Below are positions 43,008-52,495 of a stretch of 64,000 bases of DNA, piece after piece. The stretch's first letter is position 1, and each line of letters begins with the position of its first letter. A program made the position numbers and the translations under genes. Source of the DNA: Bin5 sp965207495 (GTDB lineage: Bacteria; Chloroflexota; Anaerolineae; Caldilineales; Caldilineaceae); the NCBI GenBank assembly GCA_965207495.1, contig OZ242287.1, forward strand, positions 496,001 through 560,000. Reading direction: 5' to 3'. A model generated the notes under the pieces. That model was given only the letters and a program-made list of their open reading frames with translations. It was not told where the DNA came from and did no database searches.

Positions 43008-44255
43008 CTATACCGGTTCATTCATGATCAACGTACGCATGACCCGGTAGTCGTGGCCGCCGAAGCGGTACTTGTACTCCTCATCGCCCTGCAGAAAGTC
43101 GAATACCTCGATGCCGCGCGCGATCGCGTGCTGAATGACATAGCCCAGCAGCACCCAGCCGGGGCTGTACCCGGCCCATTTGTCGGTATCATAGCCGGAG
43201 TTGTAGAGAAGCAACTCCTTCTTGTATTCGAACGCCAGCAGCGCGGCCGCGTTCTCACCGTTCAGGGAGAGAAAACTGAGATGGAGATGGCCCGTTTCGA
43301 GCATGCGGCCGGCCATGACGCGGAAAAACCGTTCCATGTGCGGCGTCATGAATGACTCTTTGTCCGGGCGGCTCATGCGCTGTAAACGCAGGAACTCATC
43401 CATCCCCCCCTGCAGCGCGTCCATCGACTGGACCAGCGTAAAGTCGACATCCAGCTCCCGTTCCACCCGGCGCTGTTTGCGGCGAATCTCGTGGCGCTGC
43501 TTCTTGTCGATCTGCATGAGGTAGTTTTCATAGCGGGCGGGGAGATGCACATGCGGCGCCACATCCTCCTGGTCGACCTCCACCCGCAGACCCGCTTTCC
43601 GAAAAATCGAGGGCAGCGCCTTGTAGCTCAGACTGTCCTCAGGTAGATTGCACAGTTCCAGATAGTCCCAGTTCGGCGCCTCCTCGCTCTGCAGCCAGTC
43701 CAGCAGACAGTAGTAGACCTGCTTCTCCCAGCCGGCGGCGATAATGACGTCCAGGAAGTCGCTCACCTCCACACAGCCGACCAGCTTCAGGCTGCTCTTC
43801 CCCGCCCATTTGCCCTCCTTGTGTTCACTCAAATAGAAGGGCGCAATCCCAACCAGCTCGGACGGGCCGGGAGAGGTGCTTGCAGGGTCAGCGGGATCTT
43901 CATTCTCTCCTCCTACCGCTTCATCCTCTCCTCGATAGAAGGCCAGAATCCACAGATCGCCCGCCCCCAGCTGCTGCCACCAGACCGACTGCCATTCATG
44001 CGTCAGGAAGAAGGTATCGTAGCGGCTGCGGGCCAGCAGATCGTTCCATTCGGACGCCAGCGCGCTGAAACCATTGGGATAGGTGGTTGGACCATAGATG
44101 GTCAGGTTAAGTGAACAGGGGGGTACTGCATCGCGGTCTGCATCCTGCGCAGACGTCTCGTTCCCCAGGGCAACGCCGTCTCGGTGATGGCCGTCGCGCC
44201 GCAACCGGCGCGCCACTGCTGGCACGTCGGGCGCCGGGGATTTCGTGATAAGCAT
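43008..44255 (-). CDS. CelD/BcsL-FemAB-like GNAT acetyltransferase
   Basis: A 415-residue protein. FLTHEWQSVWWQQLGAG, LVGIAPFYLSEHK and LKLVGCVEVSDFLDVI are the conserved N-terminal blocks of the CelD/BcsL (cellulose biosynthesis-like) family, and the second half (MQIDKKQRHEIRRKQRRVE, AALLAFEYKKELLLYNSGYD, VFDFLQGDEEYKYRFGG) is the acyltransferase GNAT fold seen in FemAB-type proteins. Members modify exopolysaccharide or cell-wall components. ATG 44255 is chosen because GGAG lies 4 bp before it. Downstream are the small unknown gene and, upstream, a secreted protein. Confidence 0.8.
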   Translation of the reverse strand: MLITKSPAPDVPAVARRLRRDGHHRDGVALGNETSAQDADRDAVPPCSLNLTIYGPTTYPNGFSALASEWNDLLARSRYDTFFLTHEWQSVWWQQLGAGDLWILAFYRGEDEAVGGENEDPADPASTSPGPSELVGIAPFYLSEHKEGKWAGKSSLKLVGCVEVSDFLDVIIAAGWEKQVYYCLLDWLQSEEAPNWDYLELCNLPEDSLSYKALPSIFRKAGLRVEVDQEDVAPHVHLPARYENYLMQIDKKQRHEIRRKQRRVERELDVDFTLVQSMDALQGGMDEFLRLQRMSRPDKESFMTPHMERFFRVMAGRMLETGHLHLSFLSLNGENAAALLAFEYKKELLLYNSGYDTDKWAGYSPGWVLLGYVIQHAIARGIEVFDFLQGDEEYKYRFGGHDYRVMRTLIMNEPV

Positions 44256-44425
44256 AAGCTCCTCAATCTGCTTGCTTGAACCTTGATTTCTGGTACTGAG
44301 GCACAGCATGAGATGCGTGCATTCCACTACGAATATCGTAGTGAGCACAGCCATTCTAGTCCAATTGGCGGGGATCTTACAAACTTAAGTGACCGGCGCA
44401 GGGACTGGAAAGAGGATGCCGGCCC

Positions 44426-46093
44426 CTATGGCGGAGGGCGTCCGCTGCCGCGAAAACGCAGATAACCGATTGCGACGAGAACGATCAGCAGAAGGAAAAC
44501 AAAGGTCTGCCCCTGGGCAGTCTGCGAGATGCGCAGGAACCGCTGCATCACGGTGATGTCCGTGACCTGGGCCGGCGCGGCAGATGGGCTGGACCGCTGG
44601 ATGATCGATGAAGGCGTTGAAACGCCAACTGCGATCATCGTGCCGCGGGCCACCACTGCTGGCGTCGCGCTCGCGCCCCCTTGCGGGGTGGCGTCCGCAG
44701 CCGGCGCTTCTTGGCCGGAACCGGGCCGCGCGGCCGTGCTCTCGTCGGTCGGCGCAGAGGTTGCAGCGGGGGACGGCGTGGCCGGCGGTTGCGAATTGGA
44801 TGCGCCGCTTCCCGCGGCCGCGCTCCCGTAGCAGACCAGCAACTGCACATCGTCCAGGAACATCCAGGTGCGACTGCCGTTGCCGTCGTTAAAGACGTTG
44901 AAGTAGAGATTGTACGACGCCCCGTCCAGGTAGGGGGTCAGATCGACCGTCATCGTTTCCCAGGTCGCGTTCTCCGCACGCCCGCGATAGAGGATTCCCT
45001 CGGTCGCCAGGGACGATGACAGCAGGATCAGCTCCTGGCGGTCGGCGGCCAACGACGGGCTGAGCGTCGCCGGTTCCTGGCTGCGCGAAAGATGGCGCCA
45101 GCTCAAAGAGGCGCTCGTCGCGCCGGCCGGCAGCTGGATCAACTGGCGCACCGAGGAGTAGGACTGGATATTCTGCGTGCCGCTTCCGGGCGGGTTGCCC
45201 AGCCGCAGTGACAAGGCGCCCCCGGACGGCTGGTTGGCGAGAAGGGGAGGGACCGCCGATTCACCCACGGTCCAATTGGATCGGCCGTCCAGTACGCTTT
45301 CGAAATCGCCGTTGGTCAGCGAATCGCTGGCGACACAACCGTCCGGCACAGGCGTCGTCCCCGGTTGCGAGGTTGCCGCAGGCGGCGGTGTGCCGCTGGG
45401 CTGGGGCGCGACCGCGGTCACCGACGGCGTCACGAACGGCGTTGCGCCCGGTTCACAGGCCAGCAGGCTGACTTCGTCCAGGTAGAGCGCGGTGCGGCCG
45501 CCGCCGCCGTCGTTATTCACGCCGAACTCGATGCGCAGCGTGCGCCCGCGGAAGTGGGTCAGATCGATCTGTTCGAACTGCCAGGACTGCTCGTTGGAGA
45601 GCCGCGCCCACGGCTGCGCCAGGCGTATGCCGGTTGTCGCTTCGAAGATGTTCAGCAGCTGCATATCGCTGCCGGGCGTGTCTTCGTGGCTCGCCCAGTA
45701 GTGAAAGCTGAGCGTGAAATGCTGCGCCGAGTCGGGCAGCGCAATGTCCTGGTAGAGCGTGTCGCTGGCCTCCAGGTTGGCGCTGTCCACGATCCCCAGC
45801 CGCAGGGAGCGCTGACCCGCCTGCGCCCTCGCCGTGGAGTAGCTCGGCGGCACGGCAGTGCCCGCCAGGCCCCATTGCAGGTCGGTCGCTTCGAACCCGC
45901 CGTTGATGATCAGTTCGCTGCAACCGTCAGGCGAGAGATGGGCCGCGCTCGCTTCATCATCACCGGGAGCGGGGGGCGGCCCCTGCGCCCTCGTCGTCGC
46001 CGTTCCCTGCCACAGGACCACCACAACCGCCAGCAGCGTGCAGAGAGAAACAAGTCCCCGCGCGCCCCGCACTTTGTTCATCACGCCTTGCAT
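44426..46093 (-). CDS. Secreted, membrane-anchored protein with two carbohydrate-binding-like modules
   Basis: A 555-residue surface protein. A signal peptide (VSLCTLLAVVVVLW) is followed by two jelly-roll-like modules starting LIINGGFEATDLQWGLAG and SLTNGDFESVLDGRSNW and ending ALYLDEVSLLAC and WMFLDDVQLLVC; this NGxFE...LDDV pattern is typical of CBM4/9-like carbohydrate-binding domains. They are joined by Thr/Pro linkers, and the C-terminus carries a transmembrane helix VFLLLIVLVAIGYLRF with a basic tail. It is therefore displayed outside, anchored at its C-terminus. ATG 46093 (AGGTGG upstream) and ATG 46081 are both possible. No catalytic domain is seen. Confidence 0.7.
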   Translation of the reverse strand: MQGVMNKVRGARGLVSLCTLLAVVVVLWQGTATTRAQGPPPAPGDDEASAAHLSPDGCSELIINGGFEATDLQWGLAGTAVPPSYSTARAQAGQRSLRLGIVDSANLEASDTLYQDIALPDSAQHFTLSFHYWASHEDTPGSDMQLLNIFEATTGIRLAQPWARLSNEQSWQFEQIDLTHFRGRTLRIEFGVNNDGGGGRTALYLDEVSLLACEPGATPFVTPSVTAVAPQPSGTPPPAATSQPGTTPVPDGCVASDSLTNGDFESVLDGRSNWTVGESAVPPLLANQPSGGALSLRLGNPPGSGTQNIQSYSSVRQLIQLPAGATSASLSWRHLSRSQEPATLSPSLAADRQELILLSSSLATEGILYRGRAENATWETMTVDLTPYLDGASYNLYFNVFNDGNGSRTWMFLDDVQLLVCYGSAAAGSGASNSQPPATPSPAATSAPTDESTAARPGSGQEAPAADATPQGGASATPAVVARGTMIAVGVSTPSSIIQRSSPSAAPAQVTDITVMQRFLRISQTAQGQTFVFLLLIVLVAIGYLRFRGSGRPPP

Positions 46094-46290
46094 TCTGTCC
46101 ACCTGAATATCACACTGCCGCGGCACGAAGGTGCTTCCTGTTTAAGACAGGAACCCCAATTGTAGCACGGGCCTTAGATCATAGACAACGGCAATGCGAT
46201 TGAGGGGTGCATGCCAAAATGGAGGTGAACTCTCGCATAACCCTTGTTGCAACCAAGCTACGGTCAGTTCCAATCTCCTGCAGACCAAAC

Positions 46291-46480
46291 GGTGTCTCTC
46301 TCTCCTCTCTCCTCTTCACTCTCTCCTTGCATTTGGGCGTTCGGGCCTTCGGCCCTCTCTTGTGCAGGGGCTGCGCCCCCGCAACGCCCCGCCCTCGCTA
46401 GCCACCGTGTGTGTTCTTCCCCAGCAATGTGTCTGCCCAACAGTGTCTACCCCCCCACATGCTATCTCGCGCCCCCCGCC
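46291..46480 (+). repeat. Dispersed GC-rich hairpin repeat R1, copy 3 (long)
   Basis: This matches the inverse of 36401-36588 over its full length: pyrimidine tract, CGGGCCTTCGGCCC hairpin, GCAGGGGCTGCGCCCCCGCA core, GCTAGCCACCGTG and TTCTTCCCCAGCAAT. The tail has diverged more than the core. Confidence 0.8.
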
Positions 46481-46501
46481 TTCCCCCTCAAAGGTAATGT
46501 A

Positions 46502-46622
46502 GGGGCAGCACAGCTCTCTGGGCTGCCGGCCGCCGGCGCCTGAGGGCCTCTTGCCTGCCGACCCTGTCCCCGTTCTTGTCGGAAGTTACATGACGGGTGG
46601 TACAAACATCAGGGGCGGGTCA
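46502..46622 (+). repeat. Dispersed hairpin repeat R2, copy A
   Basis: About 120 bp sharing GGGGCAGCACAG, CTGGGCTGCC, GGCCGCCGGCGCCTG, CTCTTGCCTGCCGACCC and ATGACGGGTGGTACAAACAT with 51143-51267. It starts with the inverted repeat GGGCAGC...GCTGCC. It directly follows R1 copy 3. The remaining 420 bp up to the LRR gene contain nothing I can support. Confidence 0.75.
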
Positions 46623-47044
46623 TGCGTATAGGAGATATTGGAATTGCGATAATGCCACTGACGAAGGTGAATCAGAGTCGGCATTACTTCACTCAAGCTC
46701 AAACGAGACGCCGGCCCTAGCTTGCTCCCACGTAACCAACCACTGACAAAAATCATCAACACAGAACAGTTTGAGAATACTCAACACTGAGCGCCTTTCT
46801 GTGCTGGTGAATCTTGGTAGAAGAGCTTCTATTCTACCAGTTTGATAAGACGCTCACTTATTCCGAATTCAGGTTATTTATGCATATATCAAAATCTCAA
46901 TGCAGACAACCTGGGGGCGACGACCGGACTCGGACACGGCTACGCGCACCGAGGAATCGGCAGAGCTAAGCTCGTTTTATGCCCGGCAATGAGGGCGCTT
47001 ACTATCGCAGCTAAACCCGCACACCGATACGCCTCTTTCTTTGG

Positions 47045-49234
47045 TCATTCCTCGCAATTCGGGAGGTTTATCTCGTCCAAATCATTATGCTGTACATCTC
47101 TTAGAATTGGCGGGATGCAGCCACTAAATTCGTTGCCCGACAAATTGAGAACGTACAGGTTTGTGAGGTTGCCTAGCTCTGGCGGAATCGAACCGACTAA
47201 ATTGTTCCCAGAGAGAGACAAAGAACGCAGGTTGGTAAGGTTGCCCAGCTCCGGCGGTATGGAGCCAGTCAATTGATTCCTCTGTAAAGACAGAATGGAC
47301 AGGTTTGTGAGGTTGCCTAGCTCCGGTGGTATCGAGCCAGTCAGAATGTTGTGGTTGAGAAACATAACCTCCAAGTTGGTGAGGTTGCCTAACTCCGGAG
47401 GAATCGAGCCAGTCAGTCGATTGAAATTTAGGCCTAGAGAGCGCAGGTTGGAAAGTTTTCCCAATTCAGGCGGAATCGATCCGCCCAATCGGGTGTGTCT
47501 TCGAGGCTGCTGCAGGTACAGCCAACGCAGGCTGGCGAGCTCTCCCAACTCCGGAGGTAAGGAGCCGCTCAGATCGTTGTCTTCAAGCAGCAATCCCACG
47601 ACTACACTGCTGTTCCTGCTCGCCGGTGACACTCCCGCCCATCTATGTAGCGGGAGATAGCTCAGCCAGTTGGTGTCATTCCTCCAGTTCGCCCCGTTCG
47701 TACTATTGTAGAAGGCCACGAGCACATCTCTGTCCTCTTCGACTACTATCCTTGTCGGCGTTGCCGACGCGGTAGGCGTTGCTGTGGGCGTTGCCGACGC
47801 GGTAGGCGTGGCTGTGGGTGTCGATGTGGACGCCCCGGACTCGGGTACGGTCGCCGTCGGATAGTTCGACCAGGGCGCCAGCGGTTGACCGTTGCTGCTG
47901 ATAGCGCGCACCGCATACTGGTAAGTCACGCCCGGCGTAAGCTCGCTGTCCGCGTACGACGTGTCTCGCAGGCTGTCGCCGCCAATCTGTTGCCAGCCGG
48001 GACCGTCGACTTCCTGCCTGTAAAGCACGTACCTGTCGGCGCCGGGAACCGACGTCCAGCTGAGACTGATCGCGTTCGCCCCTGCATGCCTCGCACTCAA
48101 CCGCGGCGCCGTCAAAGCCGGCCCTAGCGTAGGCGTTGCTGTGGGCGTTGCCGTGGGCGGCCCGGACCCGGGTACGGTCGCCGTCGGAAAGTTCGACCAC
48201 GGCGCCAGCGGTTGACCGTTGCTACTGATAGCGCGCACCGCATACCGGTAGGTCACGCCCGGCGTAAGCTCGCTGTCCGTGTACGACGTGTCTCGCAGGC
48301 TGTCGCCGCCAATCTGTTGCCAGCCGGGACCGTCGACTTCCTGCCTGTAAAGCACGTACCTGTCGGCGCCGGTAACCGGTGTCCAGTTGAGGTCAATCGC
48401 GTTCGCCCCTGCATGCCTCGCACTCAGCCGCGGCGCCGTCAGGGTGGATGCAGTCGCTGTCGGCGTCAGAGTCGGCGTTGCCGTAGCTGTGGGTGTCGAC
48501 GTGGGCGCCCCGGACTCGGGTACGGTCGCCGTCGGATAGTTCGACCACGGCGCCAGCGGTTGACCGTTGCTGCTGAAAGCGCGCACCGCATACTGGTAGG
48601 TCACGCCCGGCGTAAGCTCGCTGTCTGTGTACGACGTGTCTCGCAGGCTGTCGCCGCCAATCTGTTGCCAGCCGGGACCGTCGACTTCCAGCCTGAAAAG
48701 CACGTACCTGTCGGCGCCGGGAACCGACGTCCAGCTGAGGTCAATCGCGTTCGCCCCTGCATGCCTCGCACTCAACCGCGGCGCCGACAGAGTCGGCCCA
48801 AGCGTAGGCGTTGCTGTGGGCGTTGCCGTGGGCGGCCCGGACCCGGGTACGGTCGCCTTCGGATAGTTCGACCACGGCGCCAGCGGTTGACCGTTGCTAC
48901 TGAAAGCGCGCACCGCATACTGGTAGGTCACGCCCGGTGTAAGCTCGCTGTCTGTGTACGAAGTGTCTCGCAGGCTGTCGCCGCCAATCTGTTGCCAGCC
49001 GGGACCGTCGACTTCCAGCCTGAAAAGTACGTACCTGTCGGCGCCGGGAACCTCAGTCCAATTCAGTTCGATCGCGGCGCCGTCGGCCCGCGCGGTCAGT
49101 GTGGGCGCGGGCAGTGTGCCAGATGGTGCCTGAGCCTGCGCTACGGCCCGCGGTAGGTAGGATATAAAGAGAGCGGAAAGGAGCAACATCGCGGCAATCG
49201 CCAACGCCTGCTTCATAGGGGGAAATACGTTCAT
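47045..49234 (-). CDS. Secreted FN3-repeat / plant-type leucine-rich-repeat protein
   Basis: A 729-residue protein with a signal peptide (ALAIAAMLLLSALFISYLP). Four fibronectin type III modules (about residues 42-130, 152-245, 270-360, 380-475) are nearly identical, each with WTxVPGADRYVLxRxEVDGP and GVTYxYAVRAxSSNGQPL, and are separated by PTATPTATPT linkers. Residues 505-720 contain about eight LRRs of the plant-specific type (SIPPELGNLTNL), preceded by a cap ALVAFYNSTNGANWRND and closed by FSGCIPP. The protein is probably secreted and mediates adhesion or ligand binding. AAAGGAAAAGGAAG precedes ATG 49234. The DNA repeat unit is about 327-348 bp, so copy number may vary between strains. Confidence 0.85.
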   Translation of the reverse strand: MNVFPPMKQALAIAAMLLLSALFISYLPRAVAQAQAPSGTLPAPTLTARADGAAIELNWTEVPGADRYVLFRLEVDGPGWQQIGGDSLRDTSYTDSELTPGVTYQYAVRAFSSNGQPLAPWSNYPKATVPGSGPPTATPTATPTLGPTLSAPRLSARHAGANAIDLSWTSVPGADRYVLFRLEVDGPGWQQIGGDSLRDTSYTDSELTPGVTYQYAVRAFSSNGQPLAPWSNYPTATVPESGAPTSTPTATATPTLTPTATASTLTAPRLSARHAGANAIDLNWTPVTGADRYVLYRQEVDGPGWQQIGGDSLRDTSYTDSELTPGVTYRYAVRAISSNGQPLAPWSNFPTATVPGSGPPTATPTATPTLGPALTAPRLSARHAGANAISLSWTSVPGADRYVLYRQEVDGPGWQQIGGDSLRDTSYADSELTPGVTYQYAVRAISSNGQPLAPWSNYPTATVPESGASTSTPTATPTASATPTATPTASATPTRIVVEEDRDVLVAFYNSTNGANWRNDTNWLSYLPLHRWAGVSPASRNSSVVVGLLLEDNDLSGSLPPELGELASLRWLYLQQPRRHTRLGGSIPPELGKLSNLRSLGLNFNRLTGSIPPELGNLTNLEVMFLNHNILTGSIPPELGNLTNLSILSLQRNQLTGSIPPELGNLTNLRSLSLSGNNLVGSIPPELGNLTNLYVLNLSGNEFSGCIPPILRDVQHNDLDEINLPNCEE

Positions 49235-51079
49235 TCTTCCTTTTCCTTTGACGGATGGATAACGAGTAAACAGACCGGCGTGCTTGGCTCGCGCGCTGAC
49301 GGAAACGCCGGCAGACGCGCTCCCAACTCATCGTTGCAAATGGCTTGTGATACTTTGCAAGATAGCCATGAGCCCAATCCAATGTTTTGCTGCCGCCGAT
49401 TCGCCACCATTGAGCGGCTTTTTCATTTGCCGCAACAATGCAATCCCCCGCCGGTTCGACATAGAGGGATAAATAAGACAGAACCGCCGTCACGATCCCG
49501 ACCGCGAAAACGCACACAAAGCCGCTCAGAGCCGCGAACAGGCCCAATCAGGTGTAAACTCACCCCCCTGGCCCCCAATTCCAAGAGCACGAACGCATAA
49601 GCGGCGCGCAGAGGCCTTCAACACACACAAGGTCGAGCCGGTAGAGCCGGCAAAATGTCTCCAGCCTACTGCCCGAGCCATGGCCTGACGCCCGTGCGCT
49701 GTCGACCTCTGGCGGAGTACCGTCAGTCAGAAATAGTCAACACGCAGGTTAATCTGTATTCGGATTGAGTAAGGGTCTTTTCAAGGGCAAGAACAGTGCT
49801 GCCGTCAGTTCTCTTGCCAGTCTGACTGCCTGCAACTGGCAATCCAGGAAGCGTTCCCTCCAGCTCTCTGGCAAAGATATGATTCTCTTGCCGGCCGTGA
49901 TCGAACGCTAAACCCAGCAATCAAGGTTCAGTATATACGGATTGATGTGACTTATTTGTGGAATTTGCGTGAAACGGGTACCAGTCCTGGGACAGTCTTG
50001 AGATAGCCAGGAAATACACGGATTGATGTGACTTATTTGTGGAATTTGCGTGAAACTGGTACCAGTCCTGGGACAATCTTGAGATAGCCAGGAACTTGCA
50101 ATTTGCGGCTCAGACGGAGCCCTTCGCTACGGAGCCCTTCGCTATGGAGACCATCGCCGACCAACGTGAAAGTAAGGCACAGATTGAATCTACCCCGTCA
50201 TCGCAGCGCGATAAATTTTATCGTCAAACTCATCGCCGGTTTGCTTGCCTTCACCAGGCAAACGAAGATACTTTCTCTCCATCTTTCTAACAAGGAACAG
50301 GCATCCTTGCCGACTCTGATTTAACTCCGAACTCGGGCTATTACATGCGACGCTTTTCATCCAAACGGGCTTGTGCTACGGGTGCGTCCCAAAATGGGGG
50401 CGAGTTTCAGGCTACCTCTGGGAAGTTACACTGGCTTCTGCAGCGCGCTTCTGCTGTCAACCCCAAATCTGGGTGCACCAACTGCTCGGGGGAGAAGTCT
50501 TACGTGGGGGAGAGTGCAAGGCATCCCCATGGGGTGCCCTTACCGGCATTGGCGGAGGGACAGAAACCGGACTGCGCAATCTGTCAGTCGGGGCGACCCC
50601 AATTCTGGTCTGCATGTGCCGTCAGAGGCTTCGAAGCGCAGGCTGCTTTATCCACGTAGGGGCGCTAAGAACTCCTTGCTCTAACCACGAAGGACCGCTA
50701 AGGGGTACAGTTCAAAGGGGACGTTTGTACGAGGGCACACATTTGGGATGCCCCTACGCTCATGCCCTCAAGAGGTGCTAGTTGAGAAAGAAGAGGTTGC
50801 CCTGTGCCTGGATGACGGCGATGCGTGAATTACGCTTGGGTGGCGGGCGGCAGGTTTTCGGCTGGAGGGGAATTCGGTCGATTCGTGAAGGGGAGGCTAG
50901 TGGACGAGCAGGGGTATTTTCCTGAATTTTTTCATAGAAGCTGCCTTGGGGCGCCTCCAATACAACCCGGAACTTGCAGGCCGGCGTATGCCGCTACCGT
51001 TTACTGACCATCGTGATGAACAACCACGGGCCGGGAATATTCGTCCAAGATACTCCTTAGCTCGTGGTCCAGCTTTTGG
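49235..51079. other. About 1.8 kb without a supported gene
   Basis: Only short, mutually overlapping open frames occur here and none resembles a family I know. The stretch contains the 81-bp direct repeat (49937-50096) and grades into the IS3 remnant at 51080. Composition is lower in GC than the flanking operons. It looks like accumulated debris of mobile or lost genes. Confidence 0.5.
49937..50096. repeat. 81-bp tandem direct repeat (two units)
   Basis: The unit beginning ACGGATTGATGTGACTTA and ending TTGAGATAGCCAGGAA occurs at 49937-50017 and again at 50018-50096, with only a few substitutions (such as GAAACGGG against GAAACTGG). Two adjacent copies without spacers exclude a CRISPR array. 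Confidence 0.85.
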
Positions 51080-51142
51080 GGCAAGGCTCATACGCCGGAG
51101 CAGGTGATCAACAAGCTCAGAGAGGCTGAGGTGGCGATAGCC
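51080..51142 (+). mobile_element. IS3-family orfA N-terminal remnant
   Basis: GKAHTPEQVINKLREAEVAI is read in frame at 51080-51139 and matches the helix-turn-helix start of IS3/IS407-group OrfA transposases (KRxTPEQIIxKLREAEV). Only about 21 codons are left; the frame then runs directly into repeat R2 copy B. No orfB or terminal inverted repeats were found. Confidence 0.65.
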
Positions 51143-51267
51143 GGGGGCAGCACAGCGCTCTGGGCTGCCCCCGGCCGCCGGCGCCTGGGGCCCTCTTGCC
51201 TGCCGACCCCGTCTCCGTGCTTATCGGAACTAACATGACGGGTGGTACAAACATAAGGGGCAGGTCA
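51143..51267 (+). repeat. Dispersed hairpin repeat R2, copy B
   Basis: Second copy of the element at 46502-46622. It begins GGGGGCAGC-ACAGCGCTCTGG-GCTGCCCCC, a perfect 9-bp stem, and ends ATGACGGGTGGTACAAACATAAGG. Its left edge coincides with the break in the IS3 orfA remnant, so it may have inserted there. Confidence 0.7.
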
Positions 51268-51315
51268 GTTTTCGAACCATGTTCCTTTTGTCGCGTTCTC
51301 TTTCCCATAAGCGAC

Positions 51316-52470
51316 TTACTGGCGTTTGCGCGTCCATGCCGTTTGGGCGGTCTTCTGCCTCACGGCAGCGGGGGGCGTATCCGCGACGATACAGGCTTCC
51401 AACTGCGTGCGCAGCGCCTCACCATCCAGCCCACCATGCGAGGCAATCATCACAATCTGCGTGCGCGGCGGCGCATCGCCCCATTCATCGGCCAGCGTCA
51501 GGCTGGCGCGTTTGCCCACCATTTGCAGAATCATCCTGTTGTCCGGCATATCATGGAGCTGAATCACACCTTTGGCGCGGTAGATTGTATTGGGCAGCTC
51601 CTCGAACATCCCACGTAACGCTTTCAGCGACAGCGGTTTATCCGTCGTCCAACTCCAGGTGCTGAATACCAGCGTATGGTCGGTATGTTCATGGTGGTGA
51701 TTTTCGGCCTCATCGTGATCGTGTTCCTCATCCACGCCGTGCACATGCACATCGCGCTCGGCACGCCCATGCAGGCGTTCCGGTGCATACGTGCCCACAC
51801 CCAGCACCAGTTCCAGCGGCACCTGTCCGTGAGTCGCTTCCAGAATGCGCGCCTCCGGCACAGTGCGTCCAATCAGGTCTGTCTTGATGTCCACTACGTT
51901 GAGAAAGACCTTTCTCATCTTCATTCTCGGCACAACGCGTCGCATCAGGTCGGTCTTGATGTCTTCCAGTTCCTCTGCCGTGACCAGATCGACTTTGTTC
52001 AGTACCACGATGTCGGCGACGGCGATCTGATCCAGCGCCAGCCCCATGTTTTCTTCGTCCAGTGTCAGGATATGATCGGCATCCACGACGACCAGAATGC
52101 TGTCAAGCTGCACCAACGGTTTGATTTCAGGCACCAGGAATGCATTGGCGACAGCGATAGGATCGGAAACGCCGCTGGTCTCGATGATGACGTATTCCGG
52201 GGGATCCGCCCGCCGCAGCAGTTTAATGGTTTCCTTCAGCAAGTCGCCGCGAATCGTGCAGCAGATGCAGCCGTTCGACAGATTGACCGTGTCGCCTTCG
52301 ACACCGGCGACCAACTGGGCGTCAATATTAATCGCGCCAAAGTCGTTCACCAGCACCCCGATCTTCAGACCGTGATCGCCGTGCAGGATGTGGTTAAGCA
52401 GGGTGGTTTTGCCTGCGCCGAGAAAGCCGCTGAGAACAGTTACTGGCACCGGGAAATGATGGTTCTCCAT
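51316..52470 (-). CDS. COG0523 (CobW/YjiA-type) GTPase metallochaperone
   Basis: A 384-residue G3E-family GTPase. Walker A is GFLGAGKTT (15-23), the metal motif is GCICC (Cys68, Cys70, Cys71), IETSGVSDP is switch/Walker B, and VLNKVDLV the base-recognition motif. A His-rich loop (HVHGVDEEHDHDEAENHHHE) and the C-terminal CobW_C domain follow. Such proteins deliver Zn or another metal to client enzymes. Residues of about 184-214 show an internal near-repeat (DIKTDLMRRVVP, then DIKTDLIGRTVP) that adds some 24 residues where relatives have one short helix. A broken paralogue lies 25 bp upstream. Confidence 0.88.
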   Translation of the reverse strand: MENHHFPVPVTVLSGFLGAGKTTLLNHILHGDHGLKIGVLVNDFGAINIDAQLVAGVEGDTVNLSNGCICCTIRGDLLKETIKLLRRADPPEYVIIETSGVSDPIAVANAFLVPEIKPLVQLDSILVVVDADHILTLDEENMGLALDQIAVADIVVLNKVDLVTAEELEDIKTDLMRRVVPRMKMRKVFLNVVDIKTDLIGRTVPEARILEATHGQVPLELVLGVGTYAPERLHGRAERDVHVHGVDEEHDHDEAENHHHEHTDHTLVFSTWSWTTDKPLSLKALRGMFEELPNTIYRAKGVIQLHDMPDNRMILQMVGKRASLTLADEWGDAPPRTQIVMIASHGGLDGEALRTQLEACIVADTPPAAVRQKTAQTAWTRKRQ

Positions 52471-52495
52471 ATCAGGAGTTCCTTTTTGTTGCTAT

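Noticed and set aside
48212..49156. 314-codon plus-strand open frame with internal repeats
   Set aside because: It is antisense to the FN3 modules; its repeats only mirror the repeated DNA.
49053..49547. Possible 164-residue membrane protein on the minus strand
   Set aside because: One hydrophobic segment is present, but the frame overlaps the start of the FN3-LRR gene in a different frame, has no ribosome-binding site and no recognisable homology.
49937..50096. CRISPR array
   Set aside because: Two directly adjacent 81-bp copies without unique spacers and without cas genes.
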